64,000 nucleotides of DNA from Shimia sp047124445 (lineage in GTDB: Bacteria > Pseudomonadota > Alphaproteobacteria > Rhodobacterales > Rhodobacteraceae). The number at the start of each line of letters is the position of its first letter. Positions within the stretch are counted from its first letter, which is position 1. The notes under the pieces were generated by a model. The model searched no databases and had not been told where the DNA came from. It saw nothing but the letters and a program-made list of their open reading frames with translations. A program made the position numbers and the translations under genes. The stretch spans positions 2,666,001-2,730,000 of the forward strand of contig NZ_CP138921.1 of the NCBI RefSeq assembly GCF_047124445.1. The letters are read 5' to 3'. This document shows, piece after piece, positions 34,792-42,491 of this stretch.

Positions 34792-35183
34792 AGTTTGGAT
34801 TTTTGGGTGTGATTGCAGCGCTCGCAGTGACAGCCTGCGCACCAACCGAAACAGTCACACAATACGGCGGGACAGCTTATGACTGGAAACTCACCGAGAT
34901 CGATGGCTCTGCGGTGAATTACGACGCGCAGATTGCTTTTGAGACCAATGGGACCGTGCATGGCGAAGGCCCATGTAACGGATTTTCCGGCAAGCAGAGC
35001 AAACCTTATCCTTGGGTCGAGGTGCAGATTGATTTTGTCGAAGAGCTGTATTGCTCGGGCATCGACAACGAAGAGGCTTTTCTCACAGCGCTGACCGAAA
35101 TGACCCTGATCGAAGTGTCTGGCCCGAACATGGTCATGAGCAATGAAGAAACCGGGCGCCAGATGGTGTTCAAAGGGATCTAA
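34788..35183 (+). CDS. META domain-containing lipoprotein (HslJ-like)
   Basis: 131 residues. The N-terminus is a lipoprotein signal with lipobox AVTAC (lipidated Cys17). A META/HslJ-like domain follows: WKLTEIDGSAV, FETNGTVHGEGPCNGFSG and EEAFLTALTEM. Family members are outer-membrane-associated stress proteins. The gene overlaps tetR by 4 bases, so it is co-translated with it. It ends inside the 3' end of convergent recO (14-base overlap). Confidence 0.83.
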   Translation: MKFGFLGVIAALAVTACAPTETVTQYGGTAYDWKLTEIDGSAVNYDAQIAFETNGTVHGEGPCNGFSGKQSKPYPWVEVQIDFVEELYCSGIDNEEAFLTALTEMTLIEVSGPNMVMSNEETGRQMVFKGI

Positions 35184-35901
35184 GCCGACGGGCAAAGAGG
35201 TCGATAAACCGCGCCCGCGCTTCTGGAAGCGGTTTGGCCCCGAGATCGGGGGCCAGTTTATCGGACAGGAAATAGCCCGTGGTGCGCAGGGCTTGGAGCA
35301 CTTCTTCGTCCGGAGCGTCTCCTTCGCCGCGCAGGGTGGGGGGCAGCGGTAACAAACGATCCGCCCAGTCCCCTGCCCCCCTAGCAGACACCGCGCGGCC
35401 CGACTTAGGCGACACGTAGATGAGGTTGTCCGTGCTGCCTGTGACTGCGCATTCCGTGAGGTCGAGGCCGTAGCCAAGCTCCGTCAACAACGCCATCTCC
35501 CAGCGCAGATAGGCCAAGGGCCAGAGTTCATTTTGTCCCAACAGATCAAGCAGCTGCGTGCTTTGCTGGTACAGCGCAGGGTGCGGCTCCCGATCCGGCA
35601 GACAGAACGCCAACAAAGCGGTGACCGTGTTAAGTCCTGCGAGGGCAAATCGGTCCGACAGCACAGCCGCGCGGGATCGCAGTGGCTCCACCGTGAAGCT
35701 GCCGATGTGATCCGCCAACCGCGCGCGCCAGGACAGATCAAGCTGTCCGCCCGGCTGCAAAATCGGGGTCATCTTGCGACTGACACCCCCACGCACCACG
35801 CCGGCATGGCGGCCATGCTCTGCCGTGAACACCTCGAGGATGACCGAGGTCTCACCATGTTTTCGGGTGTTGAGCACAAAGCCCTGATCGCGCCAGTCCA
35901 T
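35170..35901 (-). CDS. recO: DNA repair protein RecO
   Basis: A 243-residue recombination mediator that, with RecF and RecR, loads RecA on SSB-coated DNA. The N-terminal OB fold begins MDWRDQGFVLNTRKHGETSVILEV in outline (residues 1-80, with AGVVRGGVSRK), followed by the helical domain (FALAGLNTVTALLAFCLP). The zinc-finger cysteines seen in some RecO proteins are mostly missing; only Cys151-type residues in LTECAVTG remain. It is downstream of DUF1491 in a minus-strand series. Confidence 0.92.
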   Translation of the reverse strand: MDWRDQGFVLNTRKHGETSVILEVFTAEHGRHAGVVRGGVSRKMTPILQPGGQLDLSWRARLADHIGSFTVEPLRSRAAVLSDRFALAGLNTVTALLAFCLPDREPHPALYQQSTQLLDLLGQNELWPLAYLRWEMALLTELGYGLDLTECAVTGSTDNLIYVSPKSGRAVSARGAGDWADRLLPLPPTLRGEGDAPDEEVLQALRTTGYFLSDKLAPDLGAKPLPEARARFIDLFARRLRSL

Positions 35902-35961
35902 GGCCTCTCCTTTGTGCCTAGAAGACCCGCTATGCAGCGGAAAGGAAAGTGGAATAAAAAA

Positions 35962-36291
35962 TCAGTCCGATAGGCCGGGTTCATCCAGAAGGTGACGTCC
36001 CTGACGGTCTTCCACTTCGATCACCCAGACGTCGGTGTCAAAGCTGCGTTGGCGCGTCAAAGTGGCATCCACCTCAACCTCCTCGCCTTCCGCCAGAACA
36101 ACCCATTTGCGTGCACCGGTCATCAGGTCAAAACTGCGTTGATAGACAACAGCCTGTCCATCCAAAGTGTTGAGCTTCACCAGAACCGCACCGGCGGTAT
36201 CATCCCCGTGCGCCACGACAAAAGCCGGAATATCCGCCAGCCGCAACCGGGCCAAATAAGCCTGCACCCAAAACTCAGCCGTTAATCGCAT
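35962..36291 (-). CDS. DUF1491 family protein
   Basis: 109 residues; starts MRLTAEFWVQAYLARLRLADIP in outline, which is the DUF1491 signature (LxAExWVxAyLRRL), and continues with VLVKLNTLDGQAVVYQRSFD. This alphaproteobacterial family is uncharacterised. It lies between era and recO and probably shares their transcript. Confidence 0.83.
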   Translation of the reverse strand: MRLTAEFWVQAYLARLRLADIPAFVVAHGDDTAGAVLVKLNTLDGQAVVYQRSFDLMTGARKWVVLAEGEEVEVDATLTRQRSFDTDVWVIEVEDRQGRHLLDEPGLSD

Positions 36292-36363
36292 GACAAGTTA
36301 TTAAACCCATGGTAGCAACCAACACCCGCTTTGCGGGAAATTGGTACGGAAGGACTGTGAATT

Positions 36364-36552
36364 ATGCGACCAGAGTTGCGAATTCCCTGGACTGTGCGGT
36401 TGTGTTTTTTGGCCGCCATAGTTTTGATCGGGCTCGAAGCGGCGGATATGATCCCGTCGGACAAATTGCCCGCTGCCCATATTGCCATCGCTCTGTTTGC
36501 CTTGGCCGCTGTGGTTTGGGGCATGCTCGCCGTCATGCGTTTCCGTCGCTGA
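36364..36552 (+). CDS. Small two-TM membrane protein
   Basis: 62 residues with two hydrophobic segments (about 10-27 and 37-56) and a basic end (MRFRR). AAGGA lies 9 bases before the ATG. It runs opposite to the surrounding genes and its end overlaps the 3' end of era by 20 bases. I do not recognise a family. Confidence 0.55.
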   Translation: MRPELRIPWTVRLCFLAAIVLIGLEAADMIPSDKLPAAHIAIALFALAAVVWGMLAVMRFRR

Positions 36553-37441
36553 AGTCGAGCCCCATTTCGGAATAGCGCTCTTTTTCTTCAAGCCAGTTTG
36601 GTCGCACTTTCACTTGCAAGAACAGGTGGATGCGACGCCCCATGAACTCTTCTAGCTCTTCCCGCGCAGCTTTGGAGACCGCCTTGATGGTTTCGCCTTT
36701 GTTGCCGAGCACGATGCCTTTGTGGCCGTCGCGCATGACGTAAATCATCTGATCCACACGGGCAGAGCCGTCTTTGCGCTCGTCCCAGCTCTCGGTTTCC
36801 ACCGTCATCTGATAGGGCAGCTCTTGGTGCAAACGCAGGGTGAGCTTTTCGCGGGTGATCTCAGCCGCGATCATGCGCATGGGCAGATCGGCGATTTGAT
36901 CTTCGGGGTAAAGCCAGGGGCCTTCGGGCAGCTCTTTGGCCAGCCAAGCGCGCAGGTCGGCACAGCCGTGGCCTTTTTCGGCGGAAATCATGAAGGTCTC
37001 AACAAAGTCAAAACGCTCGTTGAGATCCTTGGTCAACGCCAGAAGCACGTCGGACTTCACCCGGTCGATCTTGTTGATCGCCAGGGCAATTTTGCGGCCC
37101 TGCCCGATTTCTTCGAGCTGCTCCAAAATGGTTTCCACCCCTTTGGTGACACCGCGATGGGCCTCGACCATCATCACGATGATGTCGGCGTCCGCTGCGC
37201 CGCCCCATGCAGCAGCGACCATGGCGCGATCGAGACGGCGGCGCGGGCGGAACAGGCCGGGGGTGTCGACAAACACGATTTGGCTGTCACCTTCGAGCGC
37301 CACACCACGGATACGGGCGCGGGTGGTCTGCACCTTGTGGGTCACAATCGAGACCTTCGCCCCCACCATTTGGTTGGTGAGCGTGGATTTGCCCGCGTTG
37401 GGCTCTCCGATCAGGGCGACGAATCCGGCGCGTGTGGTCAT
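36533..37441 (-). CDS. era: GTPase Era
   Basis: A 302-residue GTPase required for 30S ribosome maturation. G1 GEPNAGKST, G3 DTPGL, G4 NKID and G5 SAEKGHG are present. The C-terminal KH domain has LGNKGETIKAVSKAAREEL. The start at 37441 has AAGG 7 bases before; an ATG two codons earlier is too close to it. Downstream of rnc in the conserved order lepB-rnc-era. Confidence 0.97.
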   Translation of the reverse strand: MTTRAGFVALIGEPNAGKSTLTNQMVGAKVSIVTHKVQTTRARIRGVALEGDSQIVFVDTPGLFRPRRRLDRAMVAAAWGGAADADIIVMMVEAHRGVTKGVETILEQLEEIGQGRKIALAINKIDRVKSDVLLALTKDLNERFDFVETFMISAEKGHGCADLRAWLAKELPEGPWLYPEDQIADLPMRMIAAEITREKLTLRLHQELPYQMTVETESWDERKDGSARVDQMIYVMRDGHKGIVLGNKGETIKAVSKAAREELEEFMGRRIHLFLQVKVRPNWLEEKERYSEMGLDFSDGNA

Positions 37442-37552
37442 GTGCATGCCTTTGTGAGTCAGCTGGGACTGGTTAAAGGGCGTCTGTAGCGGAATTTATG
37501 CGCAGGGGCTAGGGGAAGGTTTGCAAGGGCGATATGCGTCCGCGCAACCCGG

Positions 37553-38233
37553 CTATTTGCTCACCTGCTCCAGCAAAGCTTTCGCAGCTGCTTGCTCGGC
37601 CTTGCGTTTGGAGTTGTCCGTCGCTTCCGCTGATGCTCCGTTTTCCAGCTTGGCCGCAATGGTGAAAACCGGCGCGTGGTCCGGGCCGGAGCGTTTCACC
37701 AACTCGTATTTAGGTGGCGGCAGTTTGCGCGCCTGGGCCCATTCCTGCAGCGAGGTTTTTGGATCGCGGGCGTCGGCATCCACGGTTTTGACGCGGTTGC
37801 CCCAGAGGCGCAGGATCAAGGCTTTGGCAACGTCAAACCCAGCGTCACGGTAGACAGCGGCCAGCACTGCCTCCATGGCGTCGCCAAGCAATGCCTGCTT
37901 GCGGCGACCGCCGGACATCATCTCCGAGCGTCCAAGCTTCAGCGCGGCACCAAGGTCAATTTCGCGGGCCACGTCGGCGCAGGTCTCTTTGCGCACCAAA
38001 GCGTTGAAACGAGGGGCCAGCGTGCCTTCGGCGGCGGATTTGTCATGCTCCAGAAGGGCCTCCGACATCACCAAGCCCAGCACGCGGTCGCCAAGAAACT
38101 CAAGGCGCTGGTTGTCCTGACGTGTGGGGGAGGACATGGAGGAGTGCGTGACTGCGCGCACCAGCAGTTCCGGCCGGGTAAATTTGTGCCCCAGCCGTGT
38201 TTCCAGTGCTTTGAGTTCCGCAGAAAGCTTCAC
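37553..38233 (-). CDS. rnc: Ribonuclease III
   Basis: 226 residues. The catalytic signature RLEFLGDRVLGLV (about 42-54) carries metal-binding Glu and Asp, and GDAMEAVLAAVYRDAG carries the second pair. A double-stranded-RNA-binding domain occupies the C-terminal 70 residues (DPKTSLQEWAQ... ending KRKAEQAAAKALLEQV). It processes rRNA precursors and structured mRNAs. It begins 7 bases after the lepB stop. Confidence 0.97.
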   Translation of the reverse strand: MKLSAELKALETRLGHKFTRPELLVRAVTHSSMSSPTRQDNQRLEFLGDRVLGLVMSEALLEHDKSAAEGTLAPRFNALVRKETCADVAREIDLGAALKLGRSEMMSGGRRKQALLGDAMEAVLAAVYRDAGFDVAKALILRLWGNRVKTVDADARDPKTSLQEWAQARKLPPPKYELVKRSGPDHAPVFTIAAKLENGASAEATDNSKRKAEQAAAKALLEQVSK

Positions 38234-38240
38234 GTCAGCC

Positions 38241-39080
38241 TCACTCTACACCTTTGAAGAACCGGTCACCACGCCAGGTCCAGAAGGCAAACATCGAGCG
38301 GCCAGCGGAGGAGAACATGATGCGGTCGGCGCGGCCAATCAGGTTTTCGTAAGGCACAAACCCCACCCCACGCGCGGCCTGTGGCACGCGGCTGTCCGTT
38401 GAGTTGTCGCGGTTGTCGCCCATGAAGAAGTACTTGCCTTCGGGCACAACATAAACATTCGTATGGTCGGACTGCTGGTCCTGGATGTTGAGAGTGCTGT
38501 AGCTCACGCCGTTTGGCAGGGTTTCCACGATGCGGGATTTGGCACAGACGCCGCCATCGCCAACCGGGCCGTTTTCACAGCGGGGGCGGTGGCCTTGCGG
38601 GCCTTGTGGGCCGTATTCTTCGCGGAACACGCCCCCATCCTCGCGCTTGATCGGCGTGCCGTTGATGTGAATGACGCTGTTGATGATCTGGATTTTGTCG
38701 CCAGGCAGGCCGATCAGGCGTTTGATGAAGTCATAGCCGGTCACGGGATGACGGAAGACAACAACATCGCCGCGTTCAGGCTCACCGCCCATGAAGCGTT
38801 CATTGCTGCCTTTGCCCATCCAGCCGCAGAGGTCCTTGGCATCCACATTCACGCCAATGGCCGGAATGCGGACCGAAGGACAAGAGGCATAGGAATAGCC
38901 GTAGGTCATCTTGTTCACGAAGAGGAAGTCGCCGATCAGCAGCGTGTCTTTCATGGAGCCCGACGGAATCCAGAACGGCTGAAAAAACAGGGTGCGGAAC
39001 ACACCGGCGATCAGGAGCGCCCAGAAGATCGTTTTGATGGTCTCGACGATGCCGCTGTCGCTTTTGGCTTTTTCCGCCAT
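38241..39080 (-). CDS. lepB: Signal peptidase I
   Basis: A 279-residue inner-membrane protease that removes Sec signal peptides. One N-terminal membrane anchor (TIFWALLIAGVFRTLFF) is followed by the catalytic serine in PSGSMKDTLLIGD and the catalytic lysine in DFIKRLIGLPGD. The C-terminal box GDNRDNSTDSR is present. GGAGA precedes the ATG at 39080, which I prefer to the ATG at 39110 that has no ribosome-binding site. It sits between acpS and rnc, the common alphaproteobacterial order. Confidence 0.95.
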   Translation of the reverse strand: MAEKAKSDSGIVETIKTIFWALLIAGVFRTLFFQPFWIPSGSMKDTLLIGDFLFVNKMTYGYSYASCPSVRIPAIGVNVDAKDLCGWMGKGSNERFMGGEPERGDVVVFRHPVTGYDFIKRLIGLPGDKIQIINSVIHINGTPIKREDGGVFREEYGPQGPQGHRPRCENGPVGDGGVCAKSRIVETLPNGVSYSTLNIQDQQSDHTNVYVVPEGKYFFMGDNRDNSTDSRVPQAARGVGFVPYENLIGRADRIMFSSAGRSMFAFWTWRGDRFFKGVE

Positions 39081-39149
39081 TGGGTCTGTCTCCGCTCGAT
39101 TTACAGCCATTTTTGGTCTGAGATTACATGCGGGCGCGGGCGCTTACTG

Positions 39150-39572
39150 TCAACCCGACGAGGCGGACTCTTCTGTGATTGGCCGGGCTTCGATCACCAC
39201 AAAGGCCTGCGCCCAAGGGTGATCGTCTGTGAGGGTGACATGAATAGTGGCCTCGTGGCCTGCGGGTGTCATTTTATCCAGACGCTCTTTCGCCCAGCCA
39301 GTGACATGCATGATTGGCTGCCCCGTGCGCAGGTTGGAAACGGACATATCTTTCCAGCTGATGCCCATTGCGAGCCCGGTGCCCAAGGCCTTGGAACAGG
39401 CTTCTTTGGCGGCCCAGCGTTTTGCGTAGGTGCCAACTGTGTCGCGGCGCCGTTCGGCCTTGGCCTGTTCCACTTCGGTGAAAACACGGTTTTTGAACCG
39501 GTCGCCAAAGCGCTCGATGGTACCTGCGATTCGGTCGATGTTTGCGAGGTCCGAGCCGATGCCGAGGATCAT
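39150..39572 (-). CDS. acpS: Holo-[acyl-carrier-protein] synthase
   Basis: 140 residues; transfers 4'-phosphopantetheine from CoA to acyl carrier protein. IGSDLANIDRI carries the metal-binding Asp and WAAKEACSKALGTG is the family signature. The ATG at 39572 overlaps the stop of the upstream Dabb gene by 4 bases. Confidence 0.96.
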   Translation of the reverse strand: MILGIGSDLANIDRIAGTIERFGDRFKNRVFTEVEQAKAERRRDTVGTYAKRWAAKEACSKALGTGLAMGISWKDMSVSNLRTGQPIMHVTGWAKERLDKMTPAGHEATIHVTLTDDHPWAQAFVVIEARPITEESASSG

Positions 39573-39880
39573 GGCGTGACCTCTATGTCGAAGACCATAA
39601 TGCCGTCCGCGCCGCCCTTGCACAGGCTGACCAGTGTAGCGCCCAATTGCTTGTGGCGTGGATGTTCGGCGTAGGTATTCAGGGCAGCCTCGTCTTCCGC
39701 ATCAAACATGAACCCAAAAGGATGGTTGGGAGACTTGCTCTCAAAATCCCGATTTATCCCCGCAACAAACGCGCTGCATCCCTCCAAAGTGTCCACAAGC
39801 TCCGCCAGCCCCTCAAGGACAGGCGGCAGTTTCTCTTGGGCATCGTCTTGCAGATTGAGCATCACGCAGTGGCGGATCAT
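39569..39880 (-). CDS. Dabb (stress-responsive A/B barrel) family protein
   Basis: 103 residues starting MIRHCVMLNLQDDA, the usual Dabb strand, with FMFDAEDEAALNTYAEHPRHKQ later in the chain. Dabb proteins are small dimeric ferredoxin-like barrels with varied roles. It is embedded in a string of 4-base overlaps between the LysE gene and acpS, so its expression follows theirs. Specific function unknown. Confidence 0.85.
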   Translation of the reverse strand: MIRHCVMLNLQDDAQEKLPPVLEGLAELVDTLEGCSAFVAGINRDFESKSPNHPFGFMFDAEDEAALNTYAEHPRHKQLGATLVSLCKGGADGIMVFDIEVTP

Positions 39881-40503
39881 TGCAGTCTCGCGGTCAGGAT
39901 TTTGTAGCCAGCAAAGCCGAAAAAGCCCGCAAAGGCGAGATCAAAAGCGCGGCTGGCGCGGCGGTATCCACGCACGATGGCAGGCGAAGAGAACAGGAAG
40001 GCGTAGCCGATAAAGATCAAGATGGAGCCTGCAAACAGGGCGACGAAATAGGCAAACAGTGTGGCCGGGGTGGCATCGGTGGGCGCGACTATGGCGTAGA
40101 TCGACGCCCAGCTGAGGATCGCCTTGGGGTTGGTGATGTGCACCGCTGCGCCTTTGGCAAAAAGACTTTGGAAGCTGCCTTTGAAAGGCGTGCCTGCAGC
40201 GGCGTTTGTGTCTTTGGCCAATGCGCGCTTGAGGGCCTTGAGGGTCAGCCAACCGAGGTAGGCGGCGCCGGCGTAGCGCAGAAGTTCAAACACCCAGACG
40301 TTGGCCAACATCACGGCTGACAGGCCAAGCGCGGCAGCAATGCCCCAGCTGGCAGAGCCTGCGAGGATTCCCAAAGCAAAGGCCAAGGCAGGGCGGCGGC
40401 CTTCGGACATGGCGGTTCCTGCGATGCCCATTGTGGCAGGACCAGGAGATCCGCCAGCCATAAGCCAGGCGATCCAGATGGCGATGAACTCTGGGGGGAT
40501 CAT
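39877..40503 (-). CDS. LysE family transporter
   Basis: A 208-residue exporter of the LysE/RhtB type with about six membrane segments. The N-terminal motif GGSPGPATMG and NPKAILSWASIYA in the middle are typical. The ATG at 40503 overlaps the upstream stop by 4 bases; a longer frame to 40617 lies inside that gene. Relatives export amino acids; the substrate is not apparent here. Confidence 0.88.
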   Translation of the reverse strand: MIPPEFIAIWIAWLMAGGSPGPATMGIAGTAMSEGRRPALAFALGILAGSASWGIAAALGLSAVMLANVWVFELLRYAGAAYLGWLTLKALKRALAKDTNAAAGTPFKGSFQSLFAKGAAVHITNPKAILSWASIYAIVAPTDATPATLFAYFVALFAGSILIFIGYAFLFSSPAIVRGYRRASRAFDLAFAGFFGFAGYKILTARLQ

Positions 40504-40955
40504 GGTTTGGACCGGAGTTTGGCGGCGACTTTGATGCCGTTGCGTACGCCCATGCCAAGGAAAATTCGGTTGGTGAGGTAGACCAGAACAACCATACCCA
40601 CAAATATCAGAATCCACACTGGGAGACTGATCGCCGACAGCACTGAGAACACATCAAATCCCAAGGCGGCCATCACGCCAATCGATACACCGGCAAAGAC
40701 AAGTTGAATGACCGTTGCAACCAAAGTGAGCGGCCAAGCCAATCGCCAAGCGGTGCCTTTGGGCAAAGCCGTCTCTGTATCACGGCCATGGCGCATCCCC
40801 AGATCTTGAGCAGCGGTGATCGCGGGCAGCCAAACACTCATGCCAGCGGGCAGGTCAGTGCTTGTCCATTGCGCCAGAGCCATATCAACCGCAATCACGG
40901 CCAACATGATGGCACTGTAGAAAAGCGCGTAGCGACGTAAGTTCAGCTGCATCAT
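40500..40955 (-). CDS. ABZJ_00895-like integral membrane protein
   Basis: 151 residues with four membrane segments (about 9-27, 38-55, 77-97 and 107-130). It resembles the ABZJ_00895 family in length and layout (RYALFYSAIMLAVIAVD near the start), but that match is from memory. It lies 16 bases after pdxJ and overlaps the LysE gene. Confidence 0.6.
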   Translation of the reverse strand: MMQLNLRRYALFYSAIMLAVIAVDMALAQWTSTDLPAGMSVWLPAITAAQDLGMRHGRDTETALPKGTAWRLAWPLTLVATVIQLVFAGVSIGVMAALGFDVFSVLSAISLPVWILIFVGMVVLVYLTNRIFLGMGVRNGIKVAAKLRSKP

Positions 40956-40971
40956 TGCCCCCTGTTTCTGA

Positions 40972-41706
40972 TTAAGAGCGCGCCTCGTCCATCAGGCGAC
41001 GCATCTCCTGGATCGCGGGATCAAGGCCACGGAAGATGGATTCGCCAATCAGGAAGTGGCCGATGTTGAGCTCCATGACCTCCGGCAATGCCGCGATGGG
41101 CTGCACGGTTTCATAGGTCAGACCGTGACCAGCGTGGACTTCGAGGCCGAGGGAATGAGCGAAGGTCGCCATTTCTGTCAGGCGCGCCAATTCGGCGTCG
41201 CGTTCGTCAAAGCGGCCTTCGTAATGGAAGTCGCAATAGGCGCCGGTGTGCAGCTCGATGACTTGCGCACCAATGCGGTTGGCAGCCTCAATCTGCGCTT
41301 TGTCGGCGGCGATAAAAATCGACACGCGGCAGCCCGCGTCGCGCAAGGGCGCAATAAAATGAGCCAGCTTGTTTTCCTCACGCGCCACTTCGAGGCCGCC
41401 TTCGGTGGTGCGCTCTTCGCGTTTCTCCGGCACGATACAGACCGCGTGCGGCTTGTGGCGCAGGGCAATGGCCTGCATCTCTTCAGTGGCAGCCATCTCA
41501 AAGTTGAGCGGCACAGAGAGCGCCTCCATCAGCGCGTCGATGTCTGCGTCAGCGATATGGCGACGGTCTTCACGCAGGTGGGCGGTGATGCCGTCCGCGC
41601 CAGCCTCTTCAGCCAGTTTGGCCGCGCGCACTGGATCCGGATAAGCCGAGCCACGTGCGTTGCGCACGGTGGCCACGTGGTCAATGTTCACTCCCAAGCG
41701 CAGCAT
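40972..41706 (-). CDS. pdxJ: Pyridoxine 5'-phosphate synthase
   Basis: 244-residue TIM barrel that condenses 1-deoxyxylulose 5-phosphate with 3-amino-2-oxopropyl phosphate in vitamin B6 synthesis. LGVNIDHVATVRNARG at the N-terminus, ADGITAHLREDRRHI with the catalytic His/Arg, and EVHAGHGLTYE are diagnostic. It supplies the PLP used by several aminotransferases in this window. Confidence 0.97.
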   Translation of the reverse strand: MLRLGVNIDHVATVRNARGSAYPDPVRAAKLAEEAGADGITAHLREDRRHIADADIDALMEALSVPLNFEMAATEEMQAIALRHKPHAVCIVPEKREERTTEGGLEVAREENKLAHFIAPLRDAGCRVSIFIAADKAQIEAANRIGAQVIELHTGAYCDFHYEGRFDERDAELARLTEMATFAHSLGLEVHAGHGLTYETVQPIAALPEVMELNIGHFLIGESIFRGLDPAIQEMRRLMDEARS

Positions 41707-41816
41707 CGCAATTCCTCCGGGACAGGTTTGATCAAATTTGCGGCGAGACTACGGGCAGCGCGGCGCAAGGAAAACCGGTTTTTTGTGTGGATACAATTTC
41801 AGGCCAACCGACGGGG

Positions 41817-42473
41817 TCAGTTGTCCTGCTGTACATTTGCGGCCTGCTCTTCAGCAACGGCGCGGGCCTTGGCAATGCGTTTGGCAAATTTGGCAGAGCG
41901 GCGTTTTTGGTAAGCCCGGATCACTGGAACCGAGAGGTAGTACATCACGGTGGCAGTGATGATGCCGGGGATGATGCCGCCGATCATGTAGGGGTAGAAC
42001 ACTTCGTCAAAGAAGATGCGCAGGCCACTCCAATCGGCCACGTCATCGTTGAAGATGGCCCAAAAATTGTACCAAAGGTCGGTACCTGCGTTGGCAAATT
42101 TGCCCGCAAGCGTGCCTTTGTCGCCCTCTTCAAACTCAGTCCCCAAGATGAAGTGGCCGGTTTTGAGCGACACAACACCAATTGGCAGATAGGTCAGCGG
42201 GTTGCCAAAGAAGGTCGCCAACAAGGCGGCCAGCAGGTTGCCGCCCAGAATTCGCGCGAGAAGCGCGGCAACCACAAAGTGCATGGTGTAAAACGGCGTG
42301 AAGGTTGTGAAGACTCCGGCCCAGATACCGCGGCCGATGGTTTCGGCAGACCCGGGCAAACGGTGCAGACGATGCTGCACGTACCGCGCCGCCCGTCCCC
42401 AGCCACCGCGGGGATAGAAAAACTCTCCGATGATGCGGAGAAACGGTCTTCTATCGCGGCGCTTAAATACCAC
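41817..42473 (-). CDS. DUF2062 domain-containing membrane protein
   Basis: 218 residues. The DUF2062 core is seen as GIWAGVFTTFTPFYTMHFVV and LLATFFGNPLTYLP, with three membrane segments and a fourth near 170. The C-terminus is a charged helix (RRSAKFAKRIAKARAVAEEQAANV). It lies 18 bases after rsh. The family is uncharacterised, sometimes linked to glycosyltransferases. Confidence 0.85.
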   Translation of the reverse strand: MVFKRRDRRPFLRIIGEFFYPRGGWGRAARYVQHRLHRLPGSAETIGRGIWAGVFTTFTPFYTMHFVVAALLARILGGNLLAALLATFFGNPLTYLPIGVVSLKTGHFILGTEFEEGDKGTLAGKFANAGTDLWYNFWAIFNDDVADWSGLRIFFDEVFYPYMIGGIIPGIITATVMYYLSVPVIRAYQKRRSAKFAKRIAKARAVAEEQAANVQQDN

Positions 42474-42491
42474 GGAGGTTCCTCGAGTTCG

